Positions 1 through 10,460 of a stretch of DNA of 64,000 nucleotides are shown piece after piece. The notes under the pieces were generated by a model. The model searched no databases. It was given only the letters and a program-made list of their open reading frames with translations, and had not been told where the DNA came from. Source of the stretch: Limnohabitans sp. Rim8 (GTDB lineage Bacteria > Pseudomonadota > Gammaproteobacteria > Burkholderiales > Burkholderiaceae_C); contig NZ_CAMBNZ010000001.1 in assembly GCF_945869175.1 (NCBI RefSeq), positions 30,768 to 94,767 of the forward strand, read 5' to 3'. How positions within the stretch are numbered: the first letter of the stretch is position 1; each line of letters begins with the position of its first letter. The position numbers were made by a program, and so were the translations under genes.

Positions 1-349
1 ACACGGGGATGCCCGGACCCCCAGACCCGCCCGATCCACCTGATCCTGAGGGTTTTTGGGAGCCACCTTTGCCGCCAAACAATTGCCCCAGTTTGCGGTT
101 GAAATCACGCCACAACTCGTCCAGATCAGGGGGGCCACTTTGCTGTTGCTGCTGTCCACTACCTGGTGGCTTTTGCCATTCGTCAGGCTTGGGGCCAGGC
201 GGCGGCGGAACATCCCCTGCAGGCTTGTTGCCCGATTCGGCGGTGGATTTGTCGTCATCCCGGCCCCAACGGGGGTCGTTCAGATTGAACATGCCTCGGA
301 TCTTGGCGGGGAGCAAAGACCAACGCAGGGTTGGCAGGTGAAAAATCAT
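1..349 (-). CDS. hflK: HflK, membrane regulator of FtsH protease (N-terminal part)
   Basis: Only the N-terminal 116 codons lie in the window; the gene runs off the left edge. The visible protein has the LNDPRWGRDDD motif near residue 22, a Gln run, then DLDELWRDFNRKLGQLFGG followed by a Gly/Ser/Pro-rich stretch. This is the typical cytoplasmic N-terminus of HflK that precedes the membrane segment and the SPFH/band-7 domain. HflK with HflC forms a ring around FtsH in the inner membrane and restrains its protease activity. hflX and hfq lie directly upstream on the same strand, the conserved hfq-hflX-hflK-hflC order. I chose the ATG at 349; no strong ribosome binding site precedes it, and a second in-frame Met about 19 codons later is possible. 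Family identity is firm; the start is less so. Confidence 0.88.
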   Translation of the reverse strand, partial: MIFHLPTLRWSLLPAKIRGMFNLNDPRWGRDDDKSTAESGNKPAGDVPPPPGPKPDEWQKPPGSGQQQQQSGPPDLDELWRDFNRKLGQLFGGKGGSQKPSGSGGSGGSGGPGIPV

Positions 350-405
350 GGTGAGGTGTCTTTGTCGGAATGACGAACCTACATTGTGCCGAATTCGCTT
401 GGAGT

Positions 406-1602
406 TCAATGCAGATCACCCGAATATTCCCGGGTCATGTCACGGGGATCTCTGTCTGGTGCAACAGCAGGGGGCAACGCGGTGATGACGATCTCCGACA
501 AAGCCGAACGCAGCACATCCAAGCCTTTGCCCGATTGAGCGCTCAAAAATACACGCGGCGCGGGCTGGCCGTCGATTTCGTATTGGTCTTGCAGCTGCAA
601 AGGGTAACGCTCTGCGTCCAGCGCATCGAGCTTGTTGAAGACCAAGAGTTGGGGCACCCTGTCGGCCCCAATTTCAGTCAACACCTTTTGTACCTCGGCC
701 ATTTGCTCTGGCCAATCGAGGTTGGCCGCATCCACTACATGCAACAACAGATCGGCATCGGTGGCCTCTTGCAAGGTGGCCTGAAAAGCCTCCACCAAGC
801 CGTGCGGCAAATCGCGGATGAACCCGACGGTGTCCGACAAGGAGACCGAACGGCCGGCTTCACCCAGATACAACTGGCGGGTGGTGGTGTCCAGCGTGGC
901 AAACAATTGGTCGGCAGCGTAAGCACGCGCCTTGACCAAGGCATTGAACAAGGTCGATTTGCCTGCGTTGGTGTAGCCCACCAATGAAATATTGAAGGTG
1001 TCACGGCGATCGCGCTGGCGGCGCTGTGTGCTGCGCTGGCGCTTGACCTTGACCAAGCGCTCCTTGATGCGCTTGATCGAGTCATTGATCATGCGACGGT
1101 CCAACTCAATTTGCGTCTCGCCCGGACCTCCACGCATGCCGATGCCACCGCTTTGCCTCTCCAAATGCGACCAGCGGCGCACCAAACGGGTGCTCAGGTA
1201 CTGCTGGCGGGCCAACTCCACCTGCAATTTACCTTCGTGGCTGCGCGCACGCTGGCCGAAAATTTCCAAAATCAACAAAGTGCGATCGTTCACCGGCAAA
1301 CCGATGTGGCGTTCCAAATTGCGCTGTTGCGCAGGGCTCAAGGATTGGTCAAACAAGACTTCGACCGCACCATGCAACAAAGCCAAGGCCTTGATTTCAT
1401 CGGCCTTGCCACTGCCCACAAACAGCGCCGGATCGGGCGCTTTGCGTTTGCAGGTCAAACGCGCCACCGGCTTCAAACCCGCCGAGTCTGCCAGCAAGCC
1501 CAACTCTTGAAGATCGGCATCGAAATGCGCACGCCCAAAGTCAACGCCGACCAAGAGGGTCGGCGCAGGGGAGTTGGAAGATGTCTCAGGCAATGTCAGC
1601 AC
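406..1602 (-). CDS. hflX: GTPase HflX
   Basis: A 398-residue ribosome-associated GTPase that splits or rescues stalled and heat-damaged 70S ribosomes in the cytoplasm. The N-terminal HflX domain is followed by a Gly-rich linker GGIGMRGGPGETQIE (about 152-166), then the G domain: G1 GYTNAGKS (209-216), G3 DTVGF (257-261) and G4 NKLD (323-326). The length is normal for the family. The gene lies 42 bases after hfq and 56 bases before hflK on the same strand, so it is probably co-transcribed with hfq. The likely start is GTG at 1602, without a good Shine-Dalgarno sequence. Translational coupling to hfq or a slightly different start is therefore possible. Confidence 0.96.
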   Translation of the reverse strand: MLTLPETSSNSPAPTLLVGVDFGRAHFDADLQELGLLADSAGLKPVARLTCKRKAPDPALFVGSGKADEIKALALLHGAVEVLFDQSLSPAQQRNLERHIGLPVNDRTLLILEIFGQRARSHEGKLQVELARQQYLSTRLVRRWSHLERQSGGIGMRGGPGETQIELDRRMINDSIKRIKERLVKVKRQRSTQRRQRDRRDTFNISLVGYTNAGKSTLFNALVKARAYAADQLFATLDTTTRQLYLGEAGRSVSLSDTVGFIRDLPHGLVEAFQATLQEATDADLLLHVVDAANLDWPEQMAEVQKVLTEIGADRVPQLLVFNKLDALDAERYPLQLQDQYEIDGQPAPRVFLSAQSGKGLDVLRSALSEIVITALPPAVAPDRDPRDMTREYSGDLH

Positions 1603-1644
1603 CAGCGGGCTTGGCGTTCAACCAAGGCCTTGGAAGAAACCGCG

Positions 1645-1890
1645 TCAAGCGGTAATTTCACCCGTTTCGGGTGTGCTGAAGGTGACGGAGCGACCCGGGA
1701 CAATGGTCGAAATGGCGTGTTTGTATACCATTTGTGTGACGGTGTTGCGCAGGAGCACCACATACTGATCAAAAGACTCGATCTGACCTTGCAGCTTGAT
1801 GCCATTGACGAGGTATATCGAAACCGGCACATGCTCTTTGCGCAGTGCGTTCAGGAAAGGGTCTTGCAAAAGTTGACCTTTGTTGCTCAC
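1645..1890 (-). CDS. hfq: RNA chaperone Hfq
   Basis: An 81-residue Sm-like RNA chaperone that forms a hexameric ring and pairs small RNAs with mRNAs. The Sm1 motif ([21 protein letters not shown], about 27-47, here described by its ends) and the Sm2 motif YKHAISTI (about 56-63) are both intact, and the length is standard for betaproteobacteria. It starts at GTG 1890, with GGAG seven bases upstream (CGGAGCATATC before GTG). der lies upstream and hflX downstream. A possible promoter is described separately at 1915-1943. Confidence 0.97.
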   Translation of the reverse strand: MSNKGQLLQDPFLNALRKEHVPVSIYLVNGIKLQGQIESFDQYVVLLRNTVTQMVYKHAISTIVPGRSVTFSTPETGEITA

Positions 1891-1914
1891 GATATGCTCC
1901 GTGTTCAGAAGTGA

Positions 1915-1943
1915 ATAATATTTGACCTTACCACAGGCAAAGT
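1915..1943 (-). promoter_or_regulatory. Possible sigma70 promoter for hfq-hflX
   Basis: On the minus strand a TATTAT box (1920-1915) is preceded, after 17 bases, by ACTTTG (1943-1938). The -10 box is good and the -35 box is weak. The position, 25 to 53 bases upstream of the hfq GTG, suits a short leader. This is a visual match only. Confidence 0.35.
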
Positions 1944-1978
1944 CAGCGTCTAATGGCGAAAAATCATGCCCTCAAAGA

Positions 1979-3319
1979 TCAGCTGGCATCTTTGTCTGCA
2001 AAAGGATTGGTGGATGTTTTCATTTCAATCCGCAGGGGTGTACCCGACAGGTTAAAAGCTTTTCTAAAGCGCCCTTCCAAAAAGCGCTTGTAGGTGTCAG
2101 TAACATGTTCCAATGAGTTACCGTGCACCACGATCACGGGTGGGTTCATGCCGCCTTGGTGTGCGTAACGCAGCTTGGGCCGGAACATGCCGCCACGTTG
2201 AGGGCTTTGGAACTGCACCGCTTCGAGCAACAAGCGCGTCAAAATCGGCGTACTCATTTTGCACATGGCCGCTTTGTGCGCCTGCACAATCGACGCCCAA
2301 ACGGGGCCCAAACCCTGGCGCTTTTTCGCCGAGATGAAGTGCATGTTGGCAAAGCTCAAGAAAGGCAAACGGGTCTCAATGGAGCGCTGCACCAATTGCC
2401 GCTGGTACTCGTCCACCGCATCCCATTTGTTGACGGCCAAGACCATGGCCCGGCCACTTTCCAGTGCGTAACCTGCAATGTGGGCATCTTGATCGGTCAC
2501 GCCCTGCTCGGCGTCGAGCAGCAACAGCACCACATTGGCCGACTCGATGGCTTGCAAGGTTTTGACCACCGAGAATTTTTCGATGGCTTCAAACACTTTG
2601 CCCTTGCGGCGCAAACCGGCGGTGTCAATCAGCTCGAACTTTTGCCCTTGTTTTTCAAACGGCACCGAAATCGCGTCACGCGTCGTGCCCGGCATGTCAA
2701 AAGCCACCAAGCGCTCTTCACCCAACCAGGTGTTGATCAGAGTGGACTTGCCCACGTTGGGTCGGCCCGCCACAGCGAGCTTGATGACGGAGGGGTCGAC
2801 TTCGGTTTCTTCGGGTTCATCGGGAAGGTTCAATGATTCAAACGCCAACTCCACCAAGCCGCGCGTGCCCTGACCGTGGGCGGCAGAAATCGCGATCACT
2901 TCGCCCAAACCCAGCTCATAGAACTCGGTCAACTGGATGCCCTCGAGCATGCCCTCTGCTTTGTTGGCGACCAGCAATGTGGGTTTGCCAATTTTGCGCA
3001 GGTATTTGGCAATGTCATGGTCTTGCGCAGACAAACCACCCCGCGCATCGACCACAAACACCACCATGTCGGCTTCTGCCACCGCCTGCTGGGTCTGCTT
3101 GGCCATTTCTTTGTAGATGCCGGTGCTGGCGTCAGGCTCAAACCCACCGGTATCGATGACGATGAATTCTTGGCGACCCTGCTTTCCATTGCCGTAATGG
3201 CGGTCACGGGTCAAACCCGCAAAATCAGCCACGATGGCGTCACGACTCTTGGTGAGTCGATTGAACAGCGTGGATTTGCCCACATTGGGGCGGCCAACGA
3301 GGGCCAATACAGGTTTCAC
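1979..3319 (-). CDS. der: Ribosome biogenesis GTPase Der (EngA)
   Basis: A 446-residue essential GTPase with two tandem G domains and a KH-like C-terminal domain, needed for 50S subunit maturation. The first G domain has GRPNVGKST (9-17) and DTGG (56-59); the second has GRPNVGKST (185-193) and DTAG (232-235). The C-terminal part ends in the usual KH-like region containing VHGNSLEHV and TPLRIEMK. The start is GTG at 3319 with only a weak upstream purine stretch. It follows bamB by 19 bases, which matches the conserved hisS-yfgM-bamB-der order of proteobacteria. Confidence 0.97.
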   Translation of the reverse strand: MKPVLALVGRPNVGKSTLFNRLTKSRDAIVADFAGLTRDRHYGNGKQGRQEFIVIDTGGFEPDASTGIYKEMAKQTQQAVAEADMVVFVVDARGGLSAQDHDIAKYLRKIGKPTLLVANKAEGMLEGIQLTEFYELGLGEVIAISAAHGQGTRGLVELAFESLNLPDEPEETEVDPSVIKLAVAGRPNVGKSTLINTWLGEERLVAFDMPGTTRDAISVPFEKQGQKFELIDTAGLRRKGKVFEAIEKFSVVKTLQAIESANVVLLLLDAEQGVTDQDAHIAGYALESGRAMVLAVNKWDAVDEYQRQLVQRSIETRLPFLSFANMHFISAKKRQGLGPVWASIVQAHKAAMCKMSTPILTRLLLEAVQFQSPQRGGMFRPKLRYAHQGGMNPPVIVVHGNSLEHVTDTYKRFLEGRFRKAFNLSGTPLRIEMKTSTNPFADKDAS

Positions 3320-3338
3320 TTAAAAATGTTCCGATCCA

Positions 3339-4475
3339 TCATTCAGGGCGAAATCCGAAGACGCCCCCGGTGCGTGTCACCACCACCAAAGTTTGGCCAG
3401 CGGCCAGGGGCTTGCCCACGATGGCGCTGCCGTCTGTGCTCAAACGTTGCAAAGCCTGGCCATCCTGGCGCGAGAGAAAGTGCACCAAGCCATTGCCATC
3501 CCCCATCACCACCGATCGACCCAGCACCAAAGGTGCACTCAAGCCGCGAAAGCGCAGCGCCTCTTGGCTCCAAACGGGCTGGCCGGTTTGGCGCTGCCAA
3601 GCCAACACCTTGCTGTCGGACTCCACACCAAACACCGAACTCTCGTCACCATCCAAACCTTGATGGCCTTGGGCTGGGCGTGTCCACAAAGCGCTGCCGC
3701 GTTGAGCGTCTACGCAGGACACGGCGGACTGAAACGCACGCACACACACCCCATTGCCCATGCGGCTGGCGCCGTTGACCAAGTCCACCAAACGCTCAAT
3801 CTCATTGGTGCCCCGCGATGTGCCCACCAGAGTTTCCCAACGCACCGCGCCAGTGTTCGGGTTCAATGAAGCCAAACGACCGCCCCAACCTGTCAACAAG
3901 GTATCGCCAAAGGGCATGAGCAAGCCTGCTTGCTGGAGCACCAAGGGGTCACCCGAGCGTTGCTGAGTCCAGAGTTTTTGGCCCGAGGCCCCGTCAAGAG
4001 CAGTCACCATTCGGTCAGCGGTCAAAACAAACACACGGCCACCCGCCACCAAAGGGGGGGTGTACGACATGGCTGCCAAACGCAAGCGCCACACCACTTT
4101 GCCCGCTTCGATCGCGACCACTTCGTTGTTGCGCGTGATCACAGCAAAACGCTGACCGTCACCGCCTACGCCCGCTTGAAGGGGGCTGTCCAACTGCAAA
4201 CGCCACACATCTTGTCCGGTCGCAGCGTCGATCAAAGCCACTTGGCCCGCTGTGGACGCCACCGCCACCCGATCACCATGCACCAAGGCGAACAAGGGTG
4301 TGGTGACCGGCCCAATGTTGGCCGTCCAGACTTTTTGAATCGCCAATTGGCCGCTCACATTGGGCAAAGCTGAGGGCTGTGGCTTGTCGGGTGAACTCGA
4401 GCAAGCCGCCACTGTCAGGGCCAAAACGCCCAAGCCAATCCAACGGGTCCAAGCGCGTGAGAAAACAGTCGTCAC
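3339..4475 (-). CDS. bamB: Outer membrane assembly lipoprotein BamB
   Basis: A 378-residue lipoprotein of the BAM complex, which inserts beta-barrel proteins in the outer membrane. The N-terminus is a lipoprotein signal with lipobox TVAAC (Cys25). The rest consists of repeated PQQ-like beta-propeller blades, with recurrent patterns such as ATGQDVWRLQL, ASGQKLWTQQ, NTGAVRWETL and QTGQPVWSQEA. The GTG start at 4475 overlaps the stop of the upstream yfgM-like gene by four bases (GTGA), which points to translational coupling. der follows. Confidence 0.95.
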   Translation of the reverse strand: MTTVFSRAWTRWIGLGVLALTVAACSSSPDKPQPSALPNVSGQLAIQKVWTANIGPVTTPLFALVHGDRVAVASTAGQVALIDAATGQDVWRLQLDSPLQAGVGGDGQRFAVITRNNEVVAIEAGKVVWRLRLAAMSYTPPLVAGGRVFVLTADRMVTALDGASGQKLWTQQRSGDPLVLQQAGLLMPFGDTLLTGWGGRLASLNPNTGAVRWETLVGTSRGTNEIERLVDLVNGASRMGNGVCVRAFQSAVSCVDAQRGSALWTRPAQGHQGLDGDESSVFGVESDSKVLAWQRQTGQPVWSQEALRFRGLSAPLVLGRSVVMGDGNGLVHFLSRQDGQALQRLSTDGSAIVGKPLAAGQTLVVVTRTGGVFGFRPE

Positions 4476-5143
4476 TTTGTTGTCTCCGAAACAGCGGTCG
4501 CATCAGGATCGATGCCCAAGGCGTTGAGTTTGGCCTGCACCAAACGTCGGTAATCGGGGGTGTCGGCCAGCTTTTTCCAAGCTTGCTGGTAAGCCACCGC
4601 AGCCTCTGGGTTCTGGCCTTTGGCTTGCAGCACATCGCCGCGCAGGTCGGCGGCAAGGCCAGACATCTCTGGCGTGAAGTCCGAGCCCAATTGCTTCAAG
4701 GCATCTTCGTAAGCTTTGGCATCCAAGTGCAAAGCGGCCAAGCGCAAACGCGCGATGTCACGGTAGCCCGGGTCTGTTGCAACCTGGGCGACCCAACTCA
4801 GAGCTTCACGGGCAGCATCGGCCTTGCCTTGGGCTTGCAAGGTTTTGGCGGCCAAAAAAGCCGATTGCTGTGCAAATTGGGTGCGGCCAAATTTGTCTTT
4901 CATGTCGGCCAAGCTGCGTTCGACCCGGGCAATGTCACCCGAGCCCACAGCGCGCTCGACTTCGTCGTAAAGCGCTGCAGCTTTGGCCGCCTGGCTTCTT
5001 TCCCAGTATTGGTAACCGTTCCATGCGGCATAACTGCCCAACACAGCGATCAGAATCCAGGAAATGAGGTTGCCCCAAGTCTTCCAGAAGTGCTTGATCT
5101 GGTCGAGTTGCTCTTGTTCATCAAGGTCGAGTGCTTTGGCCAT
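4472..5143 (-). CDS. yfgM: YfgM-family TPR membrane protein
   Basis: A 223-residue protein with a cytoplasmic N-terminus containing DLDEQEQLDQIKHFWKTWGN, one membrane segment at about 33-54 (WILIAVLGSYAAWNGYQYW) and a periplasmic tetratricopeptide-like helical repeat region. The family (YfgM, TPR_21) works with PpiD at the Sec translocon in E. coli. The gene sits between hisS and bamB, its usual place, and overlaps bamB by four bases. It starts at ATG 5143. The symbol rests on family and context; the function in this organism is inferred. Confidence 0.88.
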   Translation of the reverse strand: MAKALDLDEQEQLDQIKHFWKTWGNLISWILIAVLGSYAAWNGYQYWERSQAAKAAALYDEVERAVGSGDIARVERSLADMKDKFGRTQFAQQSAFLAAKTLQAQGKADAAREALSWVAQVATDPGYRDIARLRLAALHLDAKAYEDALKQLGSDFTPEMSGLAADLRGDVLQAKGQNPEAAVAYQQAWKKLADTPDYRRLVQAKLNALGIDPDATAVSETTK

Positions 5144-5167
5144 AGTGACTTTACTGCTGATTGCGCT

Positions 5168-6508
5168 TCAAAGCGGAGATTGTAGGCTGTGGGCCCATTC
5201 GGCCACGGTGTTCAAGGGCTCGGTGCGCTGGGCCCCCTCCCCGTCGCGCAGCGATTTGACCGCCACTTGTCCCCGCGCCAATTCTTCGGCACCGAAGACC
5301 AGCGCAAAGCGGGCACCAGAGCCATCGGCTTTTTTGAACTGAGACTTCATGCTGCCCATGCCTTCGCCACTGCCAGCATGCATCTGGGCAGACACCCCTT
5401 GGGCCCGCAAGGCTTGCAGCACCTGCATCGCCACCGGCAAGTCAGCGGTTTCGGGAATGATGGCGTAGACATCGGGGGCCAGATCGGGCAGCGCCTCTCC
5501 CTGCTCCTTGATGAGTTCGAGCACACGCTCCACACCCAGAGCCCAGCCGACGGCAGGCGATGGCTTGCCACCGACTTGCTCGACAAGGTAGTCATACCGA
5601 CCACCACCGCAAATGGTGCCTTGCGAACCCAAGCGGGCGGTGATGAATTCGAAGACTGTGAGGTTGTAATAGTCCATGCCCCGCACCAAACGCGGGTTGA
5701 TGCTGTAGGCCACGCCGTTGGCGTCCAAAATGGCCTTGACCGCGTTGAAGTGGGCCAAAGACGCCTCCCCCAAAAAGTCGAGCAAGCGCGGAGCGGCTTC
5801 GACCACGCTTTGCATGACCGGGTTTTTGGTGTCCAAAATGCGCAAGGGGTTGCTGTGCAGGCGCCGTTGGGCTTCTTCGTCCAGCACATCGCGGTGATTT
5901 TCGAGATGGGCGATCAGCGCCGCACGGTGGGCCTGGCGCTCGGCGGGCTGTCCCAGGCTGTTGAGTTCAAGGCGCACATCTTGGAGGCCCAGCACTTTCC
6001 ACAGGTCGTTGGCCAACAAAATCAGCTCGGCATCGACCTCGGCCCCACCAAAACCCAACACCTCAGCGCCAATTTGGTGGAACTGACGGTAACGGCCACG
6101 TTGTGGACGCTCGTGGCGAAACATGGGGCCCATATAATACAGGCGCTTTCCGCCCTCGTACAGCAGGTTGCGCTCCACCACCGCACGCACCAAACCGGCT
6201 GTACCTTCGGGGCGCAGGGTCAGTTGCTCGCCGTTCAAGCGGTCTTCAAAAGAGTACATCTCTTTTTCGACGATGTCGGTCACCTCGCCCAAGCCACGCA
6301 CAAACAGCGCGGTAGGCTCGACAATGGGCAAACGCACGTTGCGGTAGGCATAGCGGGCCATCAGGCCGCGCACTTGGGCCTCCAGCCACTCCCAACGGGC
6401 CGACTCGGGCGGCAGGATGTCGTTCATCCCCTTGACGCCAACCAATTTGGGTGATTTGGCAGTCTTTACGGCTTTAATGTGGGCTTTGTCAGTCAGCGGT
6501 TCGCTCAT
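5168..6508 (-). CDS. hisS: Histidine--tRNA ligase
   Basis: A 446-residue class II aminoacyl-tRNA synthetase that charges tRNA-His in the cytoplasm. Visible motifs are motif 2 ([19 protein letters not shown]), [12 protein letters not shown], histidine-specific [11 protein letters not shown], and motif 3 near [14 protein letters not shown] followed by [13 protein letters not shown]. The C-terminal anticodon-binding domain is present. A roughly 25-residue extension precedes the conserved [11 protein letters not shown] start, which is common in Burkholderiales. The ATG at 6508 overlaps the ispG stop by four bases. Confidence 0.97.
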   Translation of the reverse strand: MSEPLTDKAHIKAVKTAKSPKLVGVKGMNDILPPESARWEWLEAQVRGLMARYAYRNVRLPIVEPTALFVRGLGEVTDIVEKEMYSFEDRLNGEQLTLRPEGTAGLVRAVVERNLLYEGGKRLYYMGPMFRHERPQRGRYRQFHQIGAEVLGFGGAEVDAELILLANDLWKVLGLQDVRLELNSLGQPAERQAHRAALIAHLENHRDVLDEEAQRRLHSNPLRILDTKNPVMQSVVEAAPRLLDFLGEASLAHFNAVKAILDANGVAYSINPRLVRGMDYYNLTVFEFITARLGSQGTICGGGRYDYLVEQVGGKPSPAVGWALGVERVLELIKEQGEALPDLAPDVYAIIPETADLPVAMQVLQALRAQGVSAQMHAGSGEGMGSMKSQFKKADGSGARFALVFGAEELARGQVAVKSLRDGEGAQRTEPLNTVAEWAHSLQSPL

Positions 6509-7788
6509 TTTTGTTCTGCAGATCCGGAACCAAAGCGGTTCTCAATGTAGTTTTCAACCAGCACCTGGAACTCTTGCGCGATGCCTTCGCCGCGCAAAGT
6601 CAGGCGTTTTTCGCCATCGATGAACACCGGCGCGGCGGGTGCTTCACCGGTGCCGGGCAAGCTGATGCCAATATCGGCATGCTTGCTCTCGCCGGGGCCA
6701 TTCACGATGCAACCCATCACGGCCACCTTCAGGTTTTCCACCCCAGGGTAGTGCGCACGCCACACAGGCATTTGGGCGCGCAAAAAGTCGTCGATCTGCT
6801 TGGCCAGTTCCTGAAAGGTGCTGCTGGTCGTGCGGCCACAACCTGGGCAAGCCGTCACGCTGGGTACAAAAATACGCAAACCCAGCGACTGCAAAATCTC
6901 CGACGCGATCACCACCTCTTGCGTGCGGGCTTCGCCCGGCTGTGGGGTGAGCGAGACGCGAATGGTGTCGCCAATGCCCTCTTGCAACAAAATGGACAAA
7001 GCGGTGGCCGAGGCTACGGTGCCTTTGGTGCCCATGCCCGCCTCGGTCAGTCCCAGATGCAAGGGGTAATCGCAGCGGCGGCCCAGTTCACGGTAAACCG
7101 CGATCAAATCCTGAACGCCCGAAACCTTGCAGGACAAAGCGATCTGTGCCCCATTCAGACCCATGGCCTCAGCGCGCTGGGCCGAGGAGATGGCCGAGGA
7201 AATCAAGGCCTCGTACATCACCTGACGCGCTTCCCAAGGCTGGGCTCGTTGGCTGTTGGTGTCCATCAGATCGGCCAACAACTCTTGGTCGAGACTGCCC
7301 CAGTTCACACCGATTCGGATGGCTTTGTCATAACGCATGGCCGCTTCAATCATTTGGCCAAACTGGACATCGCGCTTTTCACCTTTGCCCACGTTGCCTG
7401 GGTTGATGCGGTATTTGGACAGCGCCTGGGCACAAGCGGGGTAATCGGTCAGCAAGCGGTGACCGTTGTAATGAAAATCGCCAATCAGCGGCACATCGAT
7501 GCCCATTTTGTCGAGCTGGTCGCGGATGTGCGGCACGGCCTCGGCAGCCTCCGGCGTGTTCACCGTGATGCGCACCATCTCCGAGCCGGCCAGGGCCAAT
7601 TCCTTGACCTGGATGGCGGTGCCGATCACATCGACCGTGTCGGTATTGGTCATGGACTGCACGCGCACAGGCGCACCGCCCCCCACCGTGACCACCCGCG
7701 AACCCCAGACCACTTGGGACTGACGGCTGTGGCGCTTGTCTGGCAATGCAATGGCAATCGCATCGGGGGCAAATGTGGGTTCGTTCAT
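6505..7788 (-). CDS. ispG: 4-hydroxy-3-methylbut-2-enyl-diphosphate synthase (flavodoxin) IspG
   Basis: A 427-residue [4Fe-4S] enzyme of the non-mevalonate (MEP) isoprenoid pathway that converts MEcPP to HMBPP. The N-terminal TIM-barrel half shows [11 protein letters not shown] and [11 protein letters not shown]. The C-terminal half has the cluster cysteines in [10 protein letters not shown] and in [12 protein letters not shown]. It overlaps the rodZ-like gene upstream and hisS downstream by four bases each, so the three genes are probably translated as a coupled unit. Confidence 0.97.
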   Translation of the reverse strand: MNEPTFAPDAIAIALPDKRHSRQSQVVWGSRVVTVGGGAPVRVQSMTNTDTVDVIGTAIQVKELALAGSEMVRITVNTPEAAEAVPHIRDQLDKMGIDVPLIGDFHYNGHRLLTDYPACAQALSKYRINPGNVGKGEKRDVQFGQMIEAAMRYDKAIRIGVNWGSLDQELLADLMDTNSQRAQPWEARQVMYEALISSAISSAQRAEAMGLNGAQIALSCKVSGVQDLIAVYRELGRRCDYPLHLGLTEAGMGTKGTVASATALSILLQEGIGDTIRVSLTPQPGEARTQEVVIASEILQSLGLRIFVPSVTACPGCGRTTSSTFQELAKQIDDFLRAQMPVWRAHYPGVENLKVAVMGCIVNGPGESKHADIGISLPGTGEAPAAPVFIDGEKRLTLRGEGIAQEFQVLVENYIENRFGSGSAEQK

Positions 7789-8690
7789 GGTTTCACCTCA
7801 AAACGGGCGGTATTGACTTGTGTGTGCGGCTTGAGGTCAAAGGGCTGGCCCTTGACACGCAATTGGATGGCATCTGATCGGCCCACCACCACAGAGACGG
7901 GCAAAGACACCGAGAGACGTTTGCTGTCGCCGGGGTTCAAAACCCCGTTCCAGACCAGCTGTTTTTGAGCATCTCGCACCTCGATCCAGCTCATGCTTTG
8001 CGCTGAGAACACCAATTCTGGCTCGGGCACGGCGACAGTTGCCCCAGTCGCGGTTGCGGCCACACTGGTCACCCCAGGTGCCAAGGTCGGCAAAACCGGC
8101 TTGACCTCGGTCACCACCGCCTTGGATTTGGGCTCTGAAGAAACGAAACCCGGCCCCTGAGCACCCAATGCAGACGGTTCAGGCAAGGCCACAGGACCGG
8201 CAATTTGAACGGTGGGCTCATAGACAGACCAGTGGGCACGCAAACTTTCAAACCCTGCCCACTGGGAAAAATTTGGCAACCAAATCAAACCCGCAATCAA
8301 GAGCAACATGCCCACAGCAATCCACAATATTTTGAGTGGGGCAACAGGCGATGTCGGGGACAAACGGCCCAAATTCGCAGGGGCTGTGTAAACCTGTCGC
8401 ACAACACCATTTGACTCCAGATAGTTGGCCGACATGGGCATCAAAGCCAAGACAGGGGCCGGATCCACACGCAATTGTCGGCACACACTGGCCGCCAAAG
8501 CACGTGCAAACACGGGGCTTTGGTCCACCAAGTATTGATCAGCCTCCAAGGCCTCCAATTGCCGCACAGGCACTTTCAGGTTCACCGACAAAACCGCCAA
8601 ATGCATCCCCACGGCCAACCGTGCAGCCTTCAAAAGTCCACCAGCAGTCGTCGCCATAGGGGAACTCTCATCTTGTGCGTTTTCAGTCAT
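7785..8690 (-). CDS. rodZ: RodZ-like helix-turn-helix membrane protein
   Basis: About 301 residues. The N-terminal helix-turn-helix region ([19 protein letters not shown], then [14 protein letters not shown]) is followed by a Pro-rich stretch, one membrane segment at about 123-142 ([18 protein letters not shown]), a low-complexity Pro/Ala/Val linker and a C-terminal beta domain of the DUF4115 type ([18 protein letters not shown]). This is the RodZ architecture, a cell-shape protein that links MreB to the elongation machinery. I preferred the ATG at 8690 (GGGAG seven bases upstream) over the GTG one codon earlier. It overlaps the end of rlmN by eight bases. In many relatives a pilF/pilW gene sits between rlmN and rodZ; it is absent here. 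Confidence 0.85.
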   Translation of the reverse strand: MTENAQDESSPMATTAGGLLKAARLAVGMHLAVLSVNLKVPVRQLEALEADQYLVDQSPVFARALAASVCRQLRVDPAPVLALMPMSANYLESNGVVRQVYTAPANLGRLSPTSPVAPLKILWIAVGMLLLIAGLIWLPNFSQWAGFESLRAHWSVYEPTVQIAGPVALPEPSALGAQGPGFVSSEPKSKAVVTEVKPVLPTLAPGVTSVAATATGATVAVPEPELVFSAQSMSWIEVRDAQKQLVWNGVLNPGDSKRLSVSLPVSVVVGRSDAIQLRVKGQPFDLKPHTQVNTARFEVKP

Positions 8691-9852
8691 CACCAGGCTC
8701 CCCGACTTGAACAGTTGAAACGGACGACAAATGGGGAGCAGGCACCAGTCGAATGGTGCGTTGCTGGGCCATGCGGCTTTGCACTTGGGTCCGGTCTTTC
8801 ACGTCCCCCGCCAGTTGACCGCAGGCGGCGTCGATGTCATCGCCTCGGGTTTTGCGAACCGTGGTCACCATTCCCGCATCTTGCAGTTGTTTGGCAAAAG
8901 CCTGCACGCGGGCATGTGGAGAGCGCAGCAAACCGGAGGCCGGGAAAGGGTTGAAGGGGATCAGGTTGAATTTGCAACGCAAGCCTTGACGGGCATGCTT
9001 TTGGACCAGGTCCACCAACTGGCTGGCATGCTCGGGCTGGTCGTTCACGCCGTCCAGCATGCAGTACTCGAAAGTGATGAAGTCGCGCGGTGCATGCGCC
9101 AAGTAGCCAAGACAAGCGTGCATGAGCTCATCGAGCGGGTATTTGCGGTTGAGCGGCACCAGGTTGTCACGCAGCGCATCGTTGGGCGCATGCAAGGAGA
9201 CCGCCAGAGCCACAGGGCAATCGGCCGATAGACGCTCGATCATGGGCACCACGCCAGAGGTGGACACCGTGACACGGCGGCGCGAGAGGCCATAACCGTG
9301 GTCGTCCAGCATGGCGCGCAAGGCAGGCACCAAGGCCGAATAATTTTGCAGTGGTTCGCCCATGCCCATCATCACCACATTGGAGATGACACGGTCTGGG
9401 GTGTTCAGGTGTTTGCGCAAAAAGTGTTCTGCAAACCAGAGCTGCGAGAGGATCTCACCCGTTGTGAGGTTTCGGCTGAAGCCTTGATGGCCGGTCGAGC
9501 AAAAGCGGCAACCCACTGCACAACCGGCTTGGGAAGAAATACACAAGGTGCCTCGGTCGTCTTCGGGAATGAACACCGATTCGATGGCATTGCCATCACC
9601 CACATCGAACAGCCACTTGATGGTGCCGTCGGTGGAGATGTGTTGACTGAGGACAGGCAGAGCCGAGATGTGGGCATGTGCCTGGAGCTTTTGGCGCAAT
9701 GACTTGGCCAAATCGCTCATGTGATCAAAATCCGCAGCGCCCCGCTGGTGAATCCAGCGGAACAACTGGGTGGCCCTGAAGCGCTTTTCGCCCAGCCCCT
9801 CACAAAAAAGGGCCAAACCATCCAGATCAAATTCGAGAAGGTTGGCCGTCAT
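8683..9852 (-). CDS. rlmN: Dual-specificity 23S rRNA/tRNA adenine-C2 methyltransferase RlmN
   Basis: A 389-residue radical-SAM enzyme that methylates C2 of A2503 in 23S rRNA and A37 of some tRNAs. The radical-SAM cluster motif CAVGCRFC (the CxxxCxxC pattern) follows SSQAGC. The GMGEPLQNY motif and the C-terminal mechanistic Cys within [15 protein letters not shown] are present. The start is the ATG at 9852. It lies 33 bases after ndk on the same strand and overlaps rodZ at its 3' end. Confidence 0.97.
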   Translation of the reverse strand: MTANLLEFDLDGLALFCEGLGEKRFRATQLFRWIHQRGAADFDHMSDLAKSLRQKLQAHAHISALPVLSQHISTDGTIKWLFDVGDGNAIESVFIPEDDRGTLCISSQAGCAVGCRFCSTGHQGFSRNLTTGEILSQLWFAEHFLRKHLNTPDRVISNVVMMGMGEPLQNYSALVPALRAMLDDHGYGLSRRRVTVSTSGVVPMIERLSADCPVALAVSLHAPNDALRDNLVPLNRKYPLDELMHACLGYLAHAPRDFITFEYCMLDGVNDQPEHASQLVDLVQKHARQGLRCKFNLIPFNPFPASGLLRSPHARVQAFAKQLQDAGMVTTVRKTRGDDIDAACGQLAGDVKDRTQVQSRMAQQRTIRLVPAPHLSSVSTVQVGEPGDD

Positions 9853-9885
9853 GGGGTGCTGGGACGGGCGAGGACCGCTACGCGA

Positions 9886-10311
9886 TCAGCGTGCGTAAAC
9901 GTTCAAGCCAGCGAAAAAGAAAGCGATTTCAGCGGCGGCTGTTTCAGGGGCGTCAGAGCCGTGCACCGCGTTCGCGTCGATGCTGTCGGCAAAGTCAGCG
10001 CGGATCGTGCCAGCGTCGGCTTTCTTGGGATCGGTTGCGCCCATCAGGTCACGGTTTTTGGTGATGGCGTTCTCGCCTTCGAGGGCTTGAATCATCACTG
10101 GACCGGAGATCATGAAGTCAACCAGGTCCTTGAAGAAAGGACGGGCCTTGTGCACAGCATAAAACTGCTCGGCTTCGCCGCGCGACAGGTGCGCCATACG
10201 GGCAGCGACCACTTTCAAGCCGGCTGCTTCGAAACGGGCGTAAATTTGACCGATGACGTTCTTGGCGACAGCGTCTGGCTTGATGATGGAGAGAGTGCGT
10301 TCGATGGCCAT
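9886..10311 (-). CDS. ndk: Nucleoside diphosphate kinase
   Basis: A 141-residue enzyme that transfers the gamma-phosphate between NTPs and NDPs through a phosphohistidine. The active-site motif NAVHGSD is near residue 118, and the N-terminus [15 protein letters not shown] is typical. The length matches bacterial Ndk. The ATG at 10311 has AGGA about six bases upstream (AGGAAAAACC). It is the first gene of the minus-strand run that leads through rlmN, rodZ, ispG and hisS. Confidence 0.98.
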   Translation of the reverse strand: MAIERTLSIIKPDAVAKNVIGQIYARFEAAGLKVVAARMAHLSRGEAEQFYAVHKARPFFKDLVDFMISGPVMIQALEGENAITKNRDLMGATDPKKADAGTIRADFADSIDANAVHGSDAPETAAAEIAFFFAGLNVYAR

Positions 10312-10460
10312 GGTTTTTCCTATTGCAAAGTATTTTTAATCGATTTTGCCCTGCGGCAAAGCTGTTTATTCTAACCGCAGCCCAGCGGTGTTATTCCCCA
10401 GAAAATGATGGGCCCACAGGGGAAAGGCCAGAACGCAAGCGCCCAAGCCCAGGGTCTGGT

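Noticed and set aside
6511..7968. A 485-codon plus-strand frame opposite ispG
   Set aside because: Antisense shadow; ispG motifs are complete on the minus strand.
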